24,699 nucleotides of DNA, taken from contig JBAWXM010000035.1 of the NCBI GenBank assembly GCA_037144075.1, positions 1 through 24,699 on the forward strand. Reading direction: 5' to 3'. Position numbers and translations under genes: made by a program. Shown piece by piece: positions 15,698 through 23,148 of the stretch (the first letter of the stretch is position 1; every line of letters starts with the position of its first letter). The notes below the pieces were generated by a model. That model saw only the letters and a program-made list of their open reading frames with translations, did no database searches and had not been told where the DNA came from. The DNA is from CAIPAT01 sp037144075. Its GTDB lineage: Bacteria; Verrucomicrobiota; Lentisphaeria; Victivallales; Victivallaceae.

Positions 15698-16900
15698 ATG
15701 AAAATTCAATTATCTGCAATGATTGTCTGTCTGCTGTTTTCCACTCCATTCGCGTATGCCGAAACAAAAGATGACGCCGATCAGGCAAAATTAAAAGAAG
15801 TTGCCGCGCTGACCGCCGAGCAGAAAGCCAAACTGAAAGAGGTTGCTGATGCAAAAATAAAAGAAGACGCGAAGCCGGTTAAAGACCTGAAAACCAGAGT
15901 TCCCACCGTAACTGCTGATAAAACTAAAAGCAACGCCGCAACGGCAACCAGTTTGAAGCAGCAGGCCGCAGACAACGCCGCAACGTCAACCAGTTCGAAG
16001 CAGAAGACCGCAGACAACGCCGCAACGTCAAAAGAGAAGATAAAGTACATCAAAGACCAGAAAGCTGCTAATGATAAGACTAAAAGCAATACTGCCGCCA
16101 CGACCGCCAATACGACAACGACCGCCGGCACGCCAACGGCAGCCACTGGAAAACCCAATGAACTTGACCCGAATATTCAGGCGATGATCAATCAGCATAT
16201 AAAAGATAAAATAGCCAGAAAAAATTACAAAACTACTTATTCTCAGGATGGAAAAACAACAATCATAACCTATCAGAATGATCAGGATAATAAATATTGC
16301 CCGTCGAAAAAAGCGAAAAATTATAATTCGCAAACGCTTGATAATCTTCAAACAAATAGCAACTATAATAATTCAACCGGCTACTCTAAAGACTCGGCGG
16401 AGCAGATAAAACAGAAGAAACTGTACATGAATGACAAAAAACTGATTGCCGAATTGAAAGGCAGCTTTGGTGAAGAATGGAAAACCGATGCTATGGATAC
16501 GCTGAAGGCTACGCGCAGCCTGCTGGAAAAAATTAAAGACGCCGGGTTTCAGTATAAGGATATCACAGGTATAACCACGAATGCCGATGAAAAAGCTTTC
16601 TGGAAGGGCAAAAGCTCTATTTCTGGCGAGGTATCCATATCTCCGAACAGCGATCCCGGCCTGATTGCCAATATGATGGGGTTGGGTTTTTACGAAAAAC
16701 TCAGGGATAAAGGCTATAAAACTCAGTCCGCGCAGGATATGGCTGAAGTCATCCGTTATTTTGTTGAAGCCCGCATGGGTAACAGCAAGTGGGAACCTTC
16801 GGAAAATGCCGCATCCATCCTGAAAAGCTGCGATTACAGTGAAGACAAATTTATCGCGCTGCTGAAAAATGGCGAGATGAAAAAAATGCTGAACAAGTAG
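15698..16900 (+). CDS. Secreted Lys/Thr/Ala/Asn-rich protein with 14-residue repeats
   Basis: The 400-aa product starts with a clear Sec signal peptide (MKIQLSAMIVCLLFSTPFAYA, cut near AYA-ET). Residues ~25-60 are a charged, probably coiled-coil Lys/Ala/Glu segment. Residues ~79-112 hold two full and one partial copy of a 14-residue repeat starting NAAT, encoded by a 42-bp DNA repeat. A Thr/Ala-rich stretch (~128-150) follows. Residues ~160-230 are Asn/Tyr/Lys-rich, and the last ~170 residues look globular and mostly helical with no recognised motif. This is typical of an exported surface or periplasmic protein with a flexible spacer. GGAGAG lies four bases before ATG 15698. Function unknown. 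Its Lys/Asn-rich, A-rich codon use differs from neighbouring enzymes, which could reflect its composition rather than transfer. Confidence 0.8.
   Translation: MKIQLSAMIVCLLFSTPFAYAETKDDADQAKLKEVAALTAEQKAKLKEVADAKIKEDAKPVKDLKTRVPTVTADKTKSNAATATSLKQQAADNAATSTSSKQKTADNAATSKEKIKYIKDQKAANDKTKSNTAATTANTTTTAGTPTAATGKPNELDPNIQAMINQHIKDKIARKNYKTTYSQDGKTTIITYQNDQDNKYCPSKKAKNYNSQTLDNLQTNSNYNNSTGYSKDSAEQIKQKKLYMNDKKLIAELKGSFGEEWKTDAMDTLKATRSLLEKIKDAGFQYKDITGITTNADEKAFWKGKSSISGEVSISPNSDPGLIANMMGLGFYEKLRDKGYKTQSAQDMAEVIRYFVEARMGNSKWEPSENAASILKSCDYSEDKFIALLKNGEMKKMLNK
15932..16030 (+). repeat. 42-bp in-frame minisatellite (two full copies plus 15 bases)
   Basis: Copies run 15932-15973 and 15974-16015, then a partial copy 16016-16030, each opening AACGCCGCAACG. 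The two full copies differ at about five bases. Forty-two is a multiple of three, so copy changes would lengthen or shorten the secreted protein by 14 residues without a frameshift. Confidence 0.85.
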
Positions 16901-17043
16901 AGCTTCCCGTAAGCCATCCGTGCCGCCGCTTTCATTGCGTCAGGCATGAATATTCGTAAAAATGGCGCTGTGATTCTGGAAAAAAGATCGTGGCGGATAT
17001 ATATTCTGAACATAATTTCTATTAAACAGTAAAAGGATCAATA

Positions 17044-18300
17044 ATGGCTGAATATAACAAAATCAAAGTTCCGCAGGGAGATAAAATCACGCTTGGCGGC
17101 AATGGCAAACTGAATGTTCCCGACAATCCGGTTATCGGCTATATCGAAGGGGACGGCATCGGCGGCGACATCACCCGCGCCAGCATGATGATCTGGAACA
17201 GCGCAGTCGAAAAGGCTTACGGCGGCAAGCGCAAAGTGTCCTGGATGGAAATCTATGCCGGCGAAAAAGCCAACGCCGTTTACGAAAAAGACGTCTGGCT
17301 GCCGGATGAAACCGTCGCCGCTATATCCGAATACCTTATCGCGATCAAGGGCCCGCTGACCACGCCGGTCGGCGGCGGCATCCGTTCGCTGAACGTGGCG
17401 CTGCGCCAGATGCTGGACCTTTATGTGTGTCTGCGTCCGGTGCAGTATTTCAAGGGAGTACCATCTCCGGTCAAGAATCCGGAAAATACCGACATGGTGA
17501 TTTTTCGCGAAAACACTGAAGACATTTACGCGGGGATCGAATGGAATGCCGGCTCCCCGGAAGCCAAAAAGATGATTGATTTCCTGCAAAAAGAAATGGG
17601 AGTCAAGAAAATCCGCTTCCCGGAAACATCCAGCATCGGGATCAAGCCGATTTCACAGGAAGGTACTGAACGGCTGGTGCGCGCGGCGATGCAGTATGCA
17701 ATTGAGCATAAGCGGCGCAACGTTACGCTGGTGCATAAGGGTAATATTATGAAATTCACCGAAGGCGGATTCAAGAACTGGGGCTACGACCTGGTCCGCA
17801 GGGAATTCGCTGACAAGGCGGTATGCTGGGCGGATTGCGACGGCAAGGCGCCGGCCGGCAAAATGCTGGTCAAAGACTGCATCTGCGACGCTTTCCTCCA
17901 GCAGATACTCACCCGTCCTGAAGATTATGACGTGATTGCCACCATGAACCTCAACGGCGACTATGTCTCCGACGCCCTGGCGGCATGCGTCGGCGGCATC
18001 GGCATTGCGCCGGGCGCGAATATCAATTACGTTTCCGGCCACGCGCTGTTCGAAGCCACCCACGGCACCGCTCCGAAGTACGCTGGAATGGACAAGGTAA
18101 ACCCGTGTTCGCTGGCGCTTTCCGGCGAAATGATGTTTCGCTACCTCGGCTGGGAAGAAGCGGCAGACCTGATTATCCGCGGCATTGAAAATGCCATCAG
18201 CAATAAAATTGTAACCTACGACTTCGCCAGGCTGATGGATAACGCCACCGAAGTTTCATGTTCTAAATTCGCCCAGGCCGTGGTTGACAATATGAAATGA
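17044..18300 (+). CDS. icd: NADP-dependent isocitrate dehydrogenase
   Basis: The 418-aa enzyme matches the length (416) and block order of E. coli Icd. GDGIG opens the fold. GGGIRSLNVALRQ contains S115, equivalent to the regulatory/substrate serine S113. FRENTEDIYAGIEW and LVHKGNIMKFTEG carry substrate contacts, and HGTAPKYAG-DKVNP is the cofactor loop whose Lys and Tyr select NADP over NAD. It oxidatively decarboxylates isocitrate to 2-oxoglutarate in the cytoplasm, feeding the TCA cycle and glutamate. AAAAGGA precedes ATG 17044. The 143-base gap upstream holds no convincing promoter. A GNAT gene follows 18 bases after the stop. No AceK gene is nearby, so phosphorylation control is not indicated. 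Confidence 0.97.
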   Translation: MAEYNKIKVPQGDKITLGGNGKLNVPDNPVIGYIEGDGIGGDITRASMMIWNSAVEKAYGGKRKVSWMEIYAGEKANAVYEKDVWLPDETVAAISEYLIAIKGPLTTPVGGGIRSLNVALRQMLDLYVCLRPVQYFKGVPSPVKNPENTDMVIFRENTEDIYAGIEWNAGSPEAKKMIDFLQKEMGVKKIRFPETSSIGIKPISQEGTERLVRAAMQYAIEHKRRNVTLVHKGNIMKFTEGGFKNWGYDLVRREFADKAVCWADCDGKAPAGKMLVKDCICDAFLQQILTRPEDYDVIATMNLNGDYVSDALAACVGGIGIAPGANINYVSGHALFEATHGTAPKYAGMDKVNPCSLALSGEMMFRYLGWEEAADLIIRGIENAISNKIVTYDFARLMDNATEVSCSKFAQAVVDNMK

Positions 18301-18318
18301 GTTTGCCGGGAGCGGTTA

Positions 18319-18738
18319 ATGACCAAAACCAGCGATATTGAAATACGCATAATTACTTCCGCCGACACGGCGGAAGTAGTCAGTCTGTATAAATCCGCAG
18401 GCTGGTGGGAGGAACATTACATTGCGGAAGCTTTTATTCCCGGTATGGTAAAAAATTCCACCTGTTTTGCCGGGGCGTTCGACCATGACCGCATGATCGG
18501 GATGGGACGCGCGGTTTCGGACAATGTCAGCGACGCCTATATTCAGGATATTGTGGTGCTGGACGAATACCGCGGACGTGGGATTGGCGGCGAAATCGTC
18601 AAAGCACTGATTCGCGAACTTAAAACAAAAGGCATTGACTGGATCGGACTGATCGGCGAACCTGGAACTGAAGAATTTTACGCACGCCTGGGGTTCGAGA
18701 CACTTAAAGGTTTTGTTCCGATGAAGCTCAGAGAATAA
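18319..18738 (+). CDS. GNAT-family N-acetyltransferase
   Basis: The 139-aa single-domain protein has the acetyl-CoA pyrophosphate loop YRGRGIGGEIV in motif A after the strand DIVVLD. It ends with the usual EEFYARLGFETLKG motif B. It transfers an acetyl group from acetyl-CoA to an amine; the acceptor cannot be told. GGGAG lies nine bases before ATG 18319. The 18-base gap after icd suggests read-through from the icd transcript, and the GH1 gene follows by 33 bases on the same strand. The grouping with icd looks incidental. Confidence 0.88.
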   Translation: MTKTSDIEIRIITSADTAEVVSLYKSAGWWEEHYIAEAFIPGMVKNSTCFAGAFDHDRMIGMGRAVSDNVSDAYIQDIVVLDEYRGRGIGGEIVKALIRELKTKGIDWIGLIGEPGTEEFYARLGFETLKGFVPMKLRE

Positions 18739-18771
18739 ACTTTATATTATTGATAGAAGGAACCTGACTGT

Positions 18772-20127
18772 ATGAAAGATTATTACACTTTTCCGAAGAA
18801 TTTTCTATGGGGTGCCGCCACCGCATCATTTCAGGTTGAAGGCTATCCGCGCGCCGACGGAGCCGGGATTTCCAACTGGGACCATTTTTCCCATCAGCCG
18901 GGGCGCATCGAAAACGATCACAACGGCGATATCAGCGCCGGCCAGTTCCTGAAATATAGAGAGGATGTCCAGTTGATGAAATCGCTGGGCATCAAGGCCT
19001 ACCGTTTTTCCATCTCCTGGTCGCGGGTCTTTCCGAACGGAACAGGTCGCATCAACCCCAAAGGACTGGATTATTATAATAAGCTCATTGACGAACTGCT
19101 GGCAAACGGCATTCAACCCTGGGTGACGATGTTTCACTGGGACATGCCGCAGGCGCTGGAGGATAAATACGGCGGCTGGCGTTCGCGTGAAACCGTGGAT
19201 GCTTTCGGCAAATATGTCGCTCATGTTACATCGCGGATATCAGACCGGGTTAATAATTATTTTACGGTAAATGAAATTCTCTGTTTTACCAATCTGGGAT
19301 ACGAAATCGGAGTGTTTCCTCCCGGACTGAAACTTGATGCTAAAACTGTCAACCAGACCGTCCACCACGGCTGTCTGGCGCACGGCATGGCGGTTCAGGC
19401 GATACGCGCCAACGCCAAAATCAAACCCAATATCGGGCTTGCCGAAAACCTGACTTCAGCGGTTCCGCTGTATGAAACCAAAGAGCATATTGATGCTGCC
19501 AGAAAAGCTTTCCGCTGGTATTCAGCGCCTAGAATGACCGCGATGATGGAAGGCGCTTATCCGGCGGAATGGCTTGAGCATCTCGGCGTCAATGCCCCGG
19601 AATTTACCGATGAAGACATGAAAATTATCAGTTCGCAGCTGGATTTCGTGGGCGTCAATATCTATGCTCCGACCTATGTTAAGGCCGATCCTGAATCTAA
19701 GCTGGGCTTCGCGGAAATTCCCATGCCGGAAAGTTATCCGAAAATGAATATGCCGTGGCTCAATATCGGCCCGAATATCACTTACTGGTCGCCGCGTTTC
19801 CTGAAAGAACTCTGGAATGTCAAAGGCATTTATGTTACCGAAAACGGCTGCGCCGCGGTTGATAAACTCGACCATGCCGGCAAGGTTTACGATACCGATC
19901 GCATCATGTACCTGAGGAATCATTTTATTGCCGCCAGCAGGGCGGTTAATGAAGGCATCCCGCTGAAAGGGTATTTCGTCTGGAGTCTGATGGATAATTT
20001 TGAATGGGCATGCGGCTACAACAAGCGTTTCGGCATAGTTTACGTCAATTATCAGACACTGGAACGCATTCCCAAAGCCAGCGCCGAATTCTATCGCGAG
20101 ACGATCAGGCGTTCAGCAGTGGTATAA
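18772..20127 (+). CDS. GH1 beta-glucosidase
   Basis: The 451-aa retaining beta-glycosidase has the family's usual length. FLWGAATASFQVEG is the N-terminal signature and RFSISWSRVFPNG the glycone-site strand. The acid/base is E168 in TVNEI and the nucleophile E357 in VTENG. GYFVWSLMDNFEWACGY near the C-terminus forms the rest of the -1 site. It has no signal peptide, so it probably acts in the cytoplasm on imported beta-glucosides such as cellobiose. TVNEI replaces the common T(F/L)NEP, so the conserved Pro after the acid/base is absent, which may affect subsite shape. GAAGGA lies ten bases before ATG 18772. It may share a transcript with the preceding GNAT gene. Confidence 0.93.
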   Translation: MKDYYTFPKNFLWGAATASFQVEGYPRADGAGISNWDHFSHQPGRIENDHNGDISAGQFLKYREDVQLMKSLGIKAYRFSISWSRVFPNGTGRINPKGLDYYNKLIDELLANGIQPWVTMFHWDMPQALEDKYGGWRSRETVDAFGKYVAHVTSRISDRVNNYFTVNEILCFTNLGYEIGVFPPGLKLDAKTVNQTVHHGCLAHGMAVQAIRANAKIKPNIGLAENLTSAVPLYETKEHIDAARKAFRWYSAPRMTAMMEGAYPAEWLEHLGVNAPEFTDEDMKIISSQLDFVGVNIYAPTYVKADPESKLGFAEIPMPESYPKMNMPWLNIGPNITYWSPRFLKELWNVKGIYVTENGCAAVDKLDHAGKVYDTDRIMYLRNHFIAASRAVNEGIPLKGYFVWSLMDNFEWACGYNKRFGIVYVNYQTLERIPKASAEFYRETIRRSAVV

Positions 20128-20142
20128 ATCCGGCTGCCAATT

Positions 20143-21018
20143 TTACCGGTAATAAGTGTTTGTAAGCCACAAACCGGTATTGTAAGGTTGATACTCGTCG
20201 TTGGCCGGCCGCTGGTAACTTGAATTCGGCGACGCTTCGTTTCCGCCTGGGACGCTGCTTTGATAGTCTACCCCCATGTCCTGAAGCGCGGCTATTGCCG
20301 CCTTGTAATTACTGTTGGCAGCTTTTTTAAACCAGTCTTTCGCGATGCCGTCGCTCTGCTGGACGCTCTGCCCTTTCAGGTACATTACCCCAAGATCAAA
20401 TTGCGCCGAAGGAATATTCTGATCGGCGGCCGCCTTGAACCATTTCAGTGCTTGTTTGAAATCTTTGTCAGTGCCATCGCCGTAATAATACATGCAGGCC
20501 AGGCTGTACTGGGCGTAGGGATTGTCCTGCTCGGCGGATTTTTTGTACCATTCCATCGCTTTGGAATAGTCGATTTTGACCCGGTAATAGATGGACGCCA
20601 GCCCATATTGGCCGTGGGCATTGCCCTGATCGGCGGCTTTCTGATACCACATCATCGCTTTATCAAAATTCTGGGCAATCCCGTGACCGAGCAAATACAT
20701 TCTGCCGAGACTGGCCTGAGCTTTGGCATTCCCGTTTATCGCGGCTTTTTGAAACCACACAAAGGCATTAGCGTAATCCGGATTCCCGCCGGCTATTTCT
20801 CCGTTGAAATACATGCGTCCAAGATAATATTGAGCGGTGGCGTCACCCTGGGCGGCGGCTTTTGAAAATAACTGGAAAGCATTATCGCAATCCCCGTTGT
20901 CATATAACTGGACTGCCCTGGTTTCGTCATATTTGACCTCAGGAGTTTCCGCAGCGTAAAGAGTGACCGCAAAAGCGGCGGCAAAAAAAAGCATTATTAA
21001 AGATTGCGCGTTTCTCAT
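20143..21018 (-). CDS. Secreted Sel1-repeat (TPR-like) protein
   Basis: The 291-aa product starts with a signal peptide (MRNAQSLIMLFFAAAFAVTLYAAE, cut near YAA-ET). It then has about five to six Sel1-like repeats of ~36 residues (A-QG-A-AQYYLGRMYFNG, A-NG-AKAQASLGRMYLLGHG and so on) forming a helical solenoid for protein binding. The last ~45 residues are Ser/Pro/Asn/Tyr-rich and unstructured. Sel1 proteins scaffold complexes, often at the envelope; the partner is unknown. I chose ATG 21018 because GGGAG lies about nine bases upstream. A TTG at 21048 gives ten more residues (MKFAKRENRI) and is less likely. It converges on the GH1 gene with a 15-base gap and no obvious terminator. Confidence 0.9.
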   Translation of the reverse strand: MRNAQSLIMLFFAAAFAVTLYAAETPEVKYDETRAVQLYDNGDCDNAFQLFSKAAAQGDATAQYYLGRMYFNGEIAGGNPDYANAFVWFQKAAINGNAKAQASLGRMYLLGHGIAQNFDKAMMWYQKAADQGNAHGQYGLASIYYRVKIDYSKAMEWYKKSAEQDNPYAQYSLACMYYYGDGTDKDFKQALKWFKAAADQNIPSAQFDLGVMYLKGQSVQQSDGIAKDWFKKAANSNYKAAIAALQDMGVDYQSSVPGGNEASPNSSYQRPANDEYQPYNTGLWLTNTYYR

Positions 21019-21055
21019 AATCCGGTTCTCCCTTTTTGCGAATTTCAAAGATATC

Positions 21056-21085
21056 TTGACAGATAATATTGTCCGCGATTAAAAT
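21056..21085 (+). promoter_or_regulatory. Orphan near-consensus promoter pointing into non-coding sequence
   Basis: TTGACA (21056-21061) and TAAAAT (21080-21085) are 18 bases apart on the plus strand, a perfect -35 and a five-of-six -10. No plus-strand gene follows; transcription would run through the repeat region and then antisense to xylB. Confidence 0.4.
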
Positions 21086-21149
21086 AATGCAATTCATGAT
21101 TAATATTTTTCACGCCATAGAGCCAATTGCAAAACTCGCGTTTTGCGGG

Positions 21150-21380
21150 AATTCAGAAGACAGAATCCAGAATTCAGAATGAAATTCTAACTCAAATCCA
21201 GTTCGTCTTCCAATTATTCTCTTTTGAAACTTAACCACAAAGGCACAAAGACACAGAGAAATCTTTTTTTTGATTTAAACTTTTATCTTTTTACTTTTGT
21301 CTTTTATCTTTCGTTTCTTATTTGATAAAACTGCGGACACCGCAGTCAAACGCTGACTCCTGGCTCCTGAATTCTGACTA
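21150..21380. repeat. Heptad-repeat region with opposite-facing arms
   Basis: The left arm (21150-21177) is four 7-nt units ending in CAG, such as AATTCAG twice. The right arm (21353-21380) is four units beginning with CTG, such as CTGACTC and CTGAATT, i.e. the same unit type in the other orientation. A middle block (21281-21308) has four units of the TTTTATC type. The two arms are exactly 203 bases (29 x 7) apart and so keep one 7-nt phase. No coding potential. It resembles the degenerate short tandem repeats seen between genes in some environmental bacteria. Confidence 0.6.
21330..21346 (-). terminator. Possible terminator downstream of xylAB
   Basis: On the minus strand ACTGCGG and CCGCAGT form a 7-bp stem with a 3-nt loop, followed by TTTATC, a short T-run. 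It is about 230 bases past the xylB stop, so it would end a long 3' untranslated region. Weak because the T-run is short. Confidence 0.35.
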
Positions 21381-21576
21381 CTTTTGAAATTACCTCCATA
21401 GTCAAACATTAACCCGAAGATCATTTCCGGACACGGCCGGCCTGGGACAAAATAGAGATTCGGGATAATCAATTCAGATGCTGGAAGTAGTCCATGCCGC
21501 ATTAAACCGCTGGTGGATGCCGGAACTTTCACCGAACTGGTGTAACGCGGCTATCAGACCAGTAAATAATGACGGG

Positions 21577-23124
21577 TTATAGAAGTTCTTCCAGTTTGGC
21601 ATAGGCTTTAAGCGCTGCGGTGTAAACTGCGGCATTGGCTGGATTCGGGGTGTCCGACTCAGTGGCGGCAGTGAACTTCTCATATAGTGCCTGGAATGGG
21701 ATTTTGCCAGCCGCATTAGCAGCGCGGAGCGCGGCACCGAGACCGGCGGAGTCCGGAACAGCTATTGTTTCGATTTCCGCCTGGAACACATCGCCCAGTA
21801 TCTGCCGGAATGAACGGCATTCCGAAGCCCCGCCGGTAATGCGGATGCGTTTGAAATCTTCGCCGATCCAGCGGGAATGCAGTTTCATGGTCAGCGCCTG
21901 GGATTCCAGTATCGCCCGGATTCTTACTGAGTTATCGCTCTTGCCTGAACAAAATTCTTCGGACCCGTGATATTTTATGCCAGGAGTCAATGCCAGCGGG
22001 GTGCTTTCGGCGGCGAAATACGGCAGCAGCAGGTTGCCATGATTGCCGGGAATGGAAAGTTCCGCCAGATGATCAAAGTCATGCCACGAGACATTGCACT
22101 CCTCCTTGACGTTTTCTCTTGCCAGCGACCCGTTAGTAAAACAGATCAGACTCATGAAGCCGCCGGCGGGATTGCCGAAAACGTGGCCGCATCCTGCCGG
22201 GTCGGTCTTGAAGTCGCGCATCGCCGCAAAAAACGTATCGCTGGTGCCGAGGCTGATTACCGCCACGCCTGGCTCGGATGCGCCGACTCCAACCAGACTG
22301 CACGGATTATCACCCGACCAGACGACAACCGGAGTCCCCGCTTTGAGACCGTATCTGGTAAAGTATGAACTTAATCCGCCTGCGGTATTATTTGAACTTA
22401 CTGCCGGCGGCAGTTTCGTCAACAGTCCGGGCGCGGTAAACTCCGCGATTTCCCGATCCCATTCCAGCGTTTTCAGATTGAGCAGATTCATGCCCGCGCC
22501 ATCGCCGAAATCAACCGGCGCGCTTTTGCCGCACAGAAGCGAGGCCATGAACGAACTGACCAGGTGGATGTATGCGGTTTGGTTGTAATTTTCCGGCTCA
22601 TCTTTGGCAAATTTGCGGATTTGCGGTCCGGTGAAGCGTTCAATCGCCGGAGAGCCGGTATTCTGCTGCATCCGGTGGCCGAATCGCTCTTGCAATGCGG
22701 CGCATTCCGCATTGGTCGCCCGGTCCATCCAGATTGGAGAGGTTTTGCGGGAGAGCGCCGGCGCCAACTGTTCCGCCAGATTCTCAGATGTGGAAAGAGC
22801 CGCGAGTATTTTTTCGAAATTACCGTTCAGATAAACCGAACCGTGCTGCTGTCCGGAACCGCTGACGCCTTTGATTTCCGCCAGCGGCGCATGTTGTTTT
22901 TGCAGCCGGGAGAACAGCATATCGAGCGCGGCAACCCACATCAGCGGGTCGGCATGTTTGATCAGCGGATCGGAATTTTCCAGAAATCCGTTCGGACAGT
23001 TGTATTCCGGCAGGTCTTTGCCAAAGTTCACGATTTCCGAACAGATAATTTTGCCGGCTTCAGCGTCAATGATTTCAGCTTTTAAACTTTGCGTGCTGCT
23101 GTCCAGTCCCAGATAAATGCTCAT
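21577..23124 (-). CDS. xylB: Xylulokinase
   Basis: The 515-aa FGGY carbohydrate kinase phosphorylates D-xylulose to xylulose 5-phosphate for the pentose phosphate pathway. The N-terminal actin-like fold starts YLGLDSSTQS, with D8 in the phosphate-1 loop. SGSGQQHG (88-95) and WMDRAT contact the sugar, and D272 in WSGDNP is the likely catalytic base. VISLGTSDT is phosphate-2 and TGGASECRSFRQILGDVF is the adenosine/FGGY C-terminal signature. The substrate is assigned from its place 24 bases after xylA; the FGGY family also phosphorylates other sugars. The ATG at 23122-23124 has AAGG seven bases upstream. It is slightly longer than the E. coli enzyme (484 aa). Confidence 0.93.
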   Translation of the reverse strand: MSIYLGLDSSTQSLKAEIIDAEAGKIICSEIVNFGKDLPEYNCPNGFLENSDPLIKHADPLMWVAALDMLFSRLQKQHAPLAEIKGVSGSGQQHGSVYLNGNFEKILAALSTSENLAEQLAPALSRKTSPIWMDRATNAECAALQERFGHRMQQNTGSPAIERFTGPQIRKFAKDEPENYNQTAYIHLVSSFMASLLCGKSAPVDFGDGAGMNLLNLKTLEWDREIAEFTAPGLLTKLPPAVSSNNTAGGLSSYFTRYGLKAGTPVVVWSGDNPCSLVGVGASEPGVAVISLGTSDTFFAAMRDFKTDPAGCGHVFGNPAGGFMSLICFTNGSLARENVKEECNVSWHDFDHLAELSIPGNHGNLLLPYFAAESTPLALTPGIKYHGSEEFCSGKSDNSVRIRAILESQALTMKLHSRWIGEDFKRIRITGGASECRSFRQILGDVFQAEIETIAVPDSAGLGAALRAANAAGKIPFQALYEKFTAATESDTPNPANAAVYTAALKAYAKLEELL

Positions 23125-23148
23125 AATAAACCTTGCTGATTATGGTTG

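Larger units (their letters stand above)
21019..21576. other. Gene-free 558-base intergenic region
   Basis: Between the Sel1 gene and xylB (both on the minus strand) lies the orphan promoter, then a hairpin (GCAAAAC 21129-21135 with GTTTTGC 21140-21146, 4-nt loop). The heptad-repeat region (21150-21380) follows, then a short period-8 run of CACAAAGG-like units (21236-21259), a possible xylAB terminator, and about 190 bases with no recognisable feature. Short ORFs here have no ribosome-binding site and no family resemblance. Confidence 0.6.

Noticed and set aside
15781..16158. Hydrophobic minus-strand ORF with apparent membrane segments
   Set aside because: Val/Ala/Leu richness is the mirror of the Lys/Thr/Ala/Asn repeats on the plus strand.
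21275..21532. 85-codon minus-strand ORF in the xylB downstream gap
   Set aside because: It crosses the heptad repeats, ends in Lys-rich low complexity and lacks a convincing start.
21478..21582. 34-codon plus-strand ORF
   Set aside because: No ribosome-binding site, overlaps the xylB 3' end and shows no recognisable motif.
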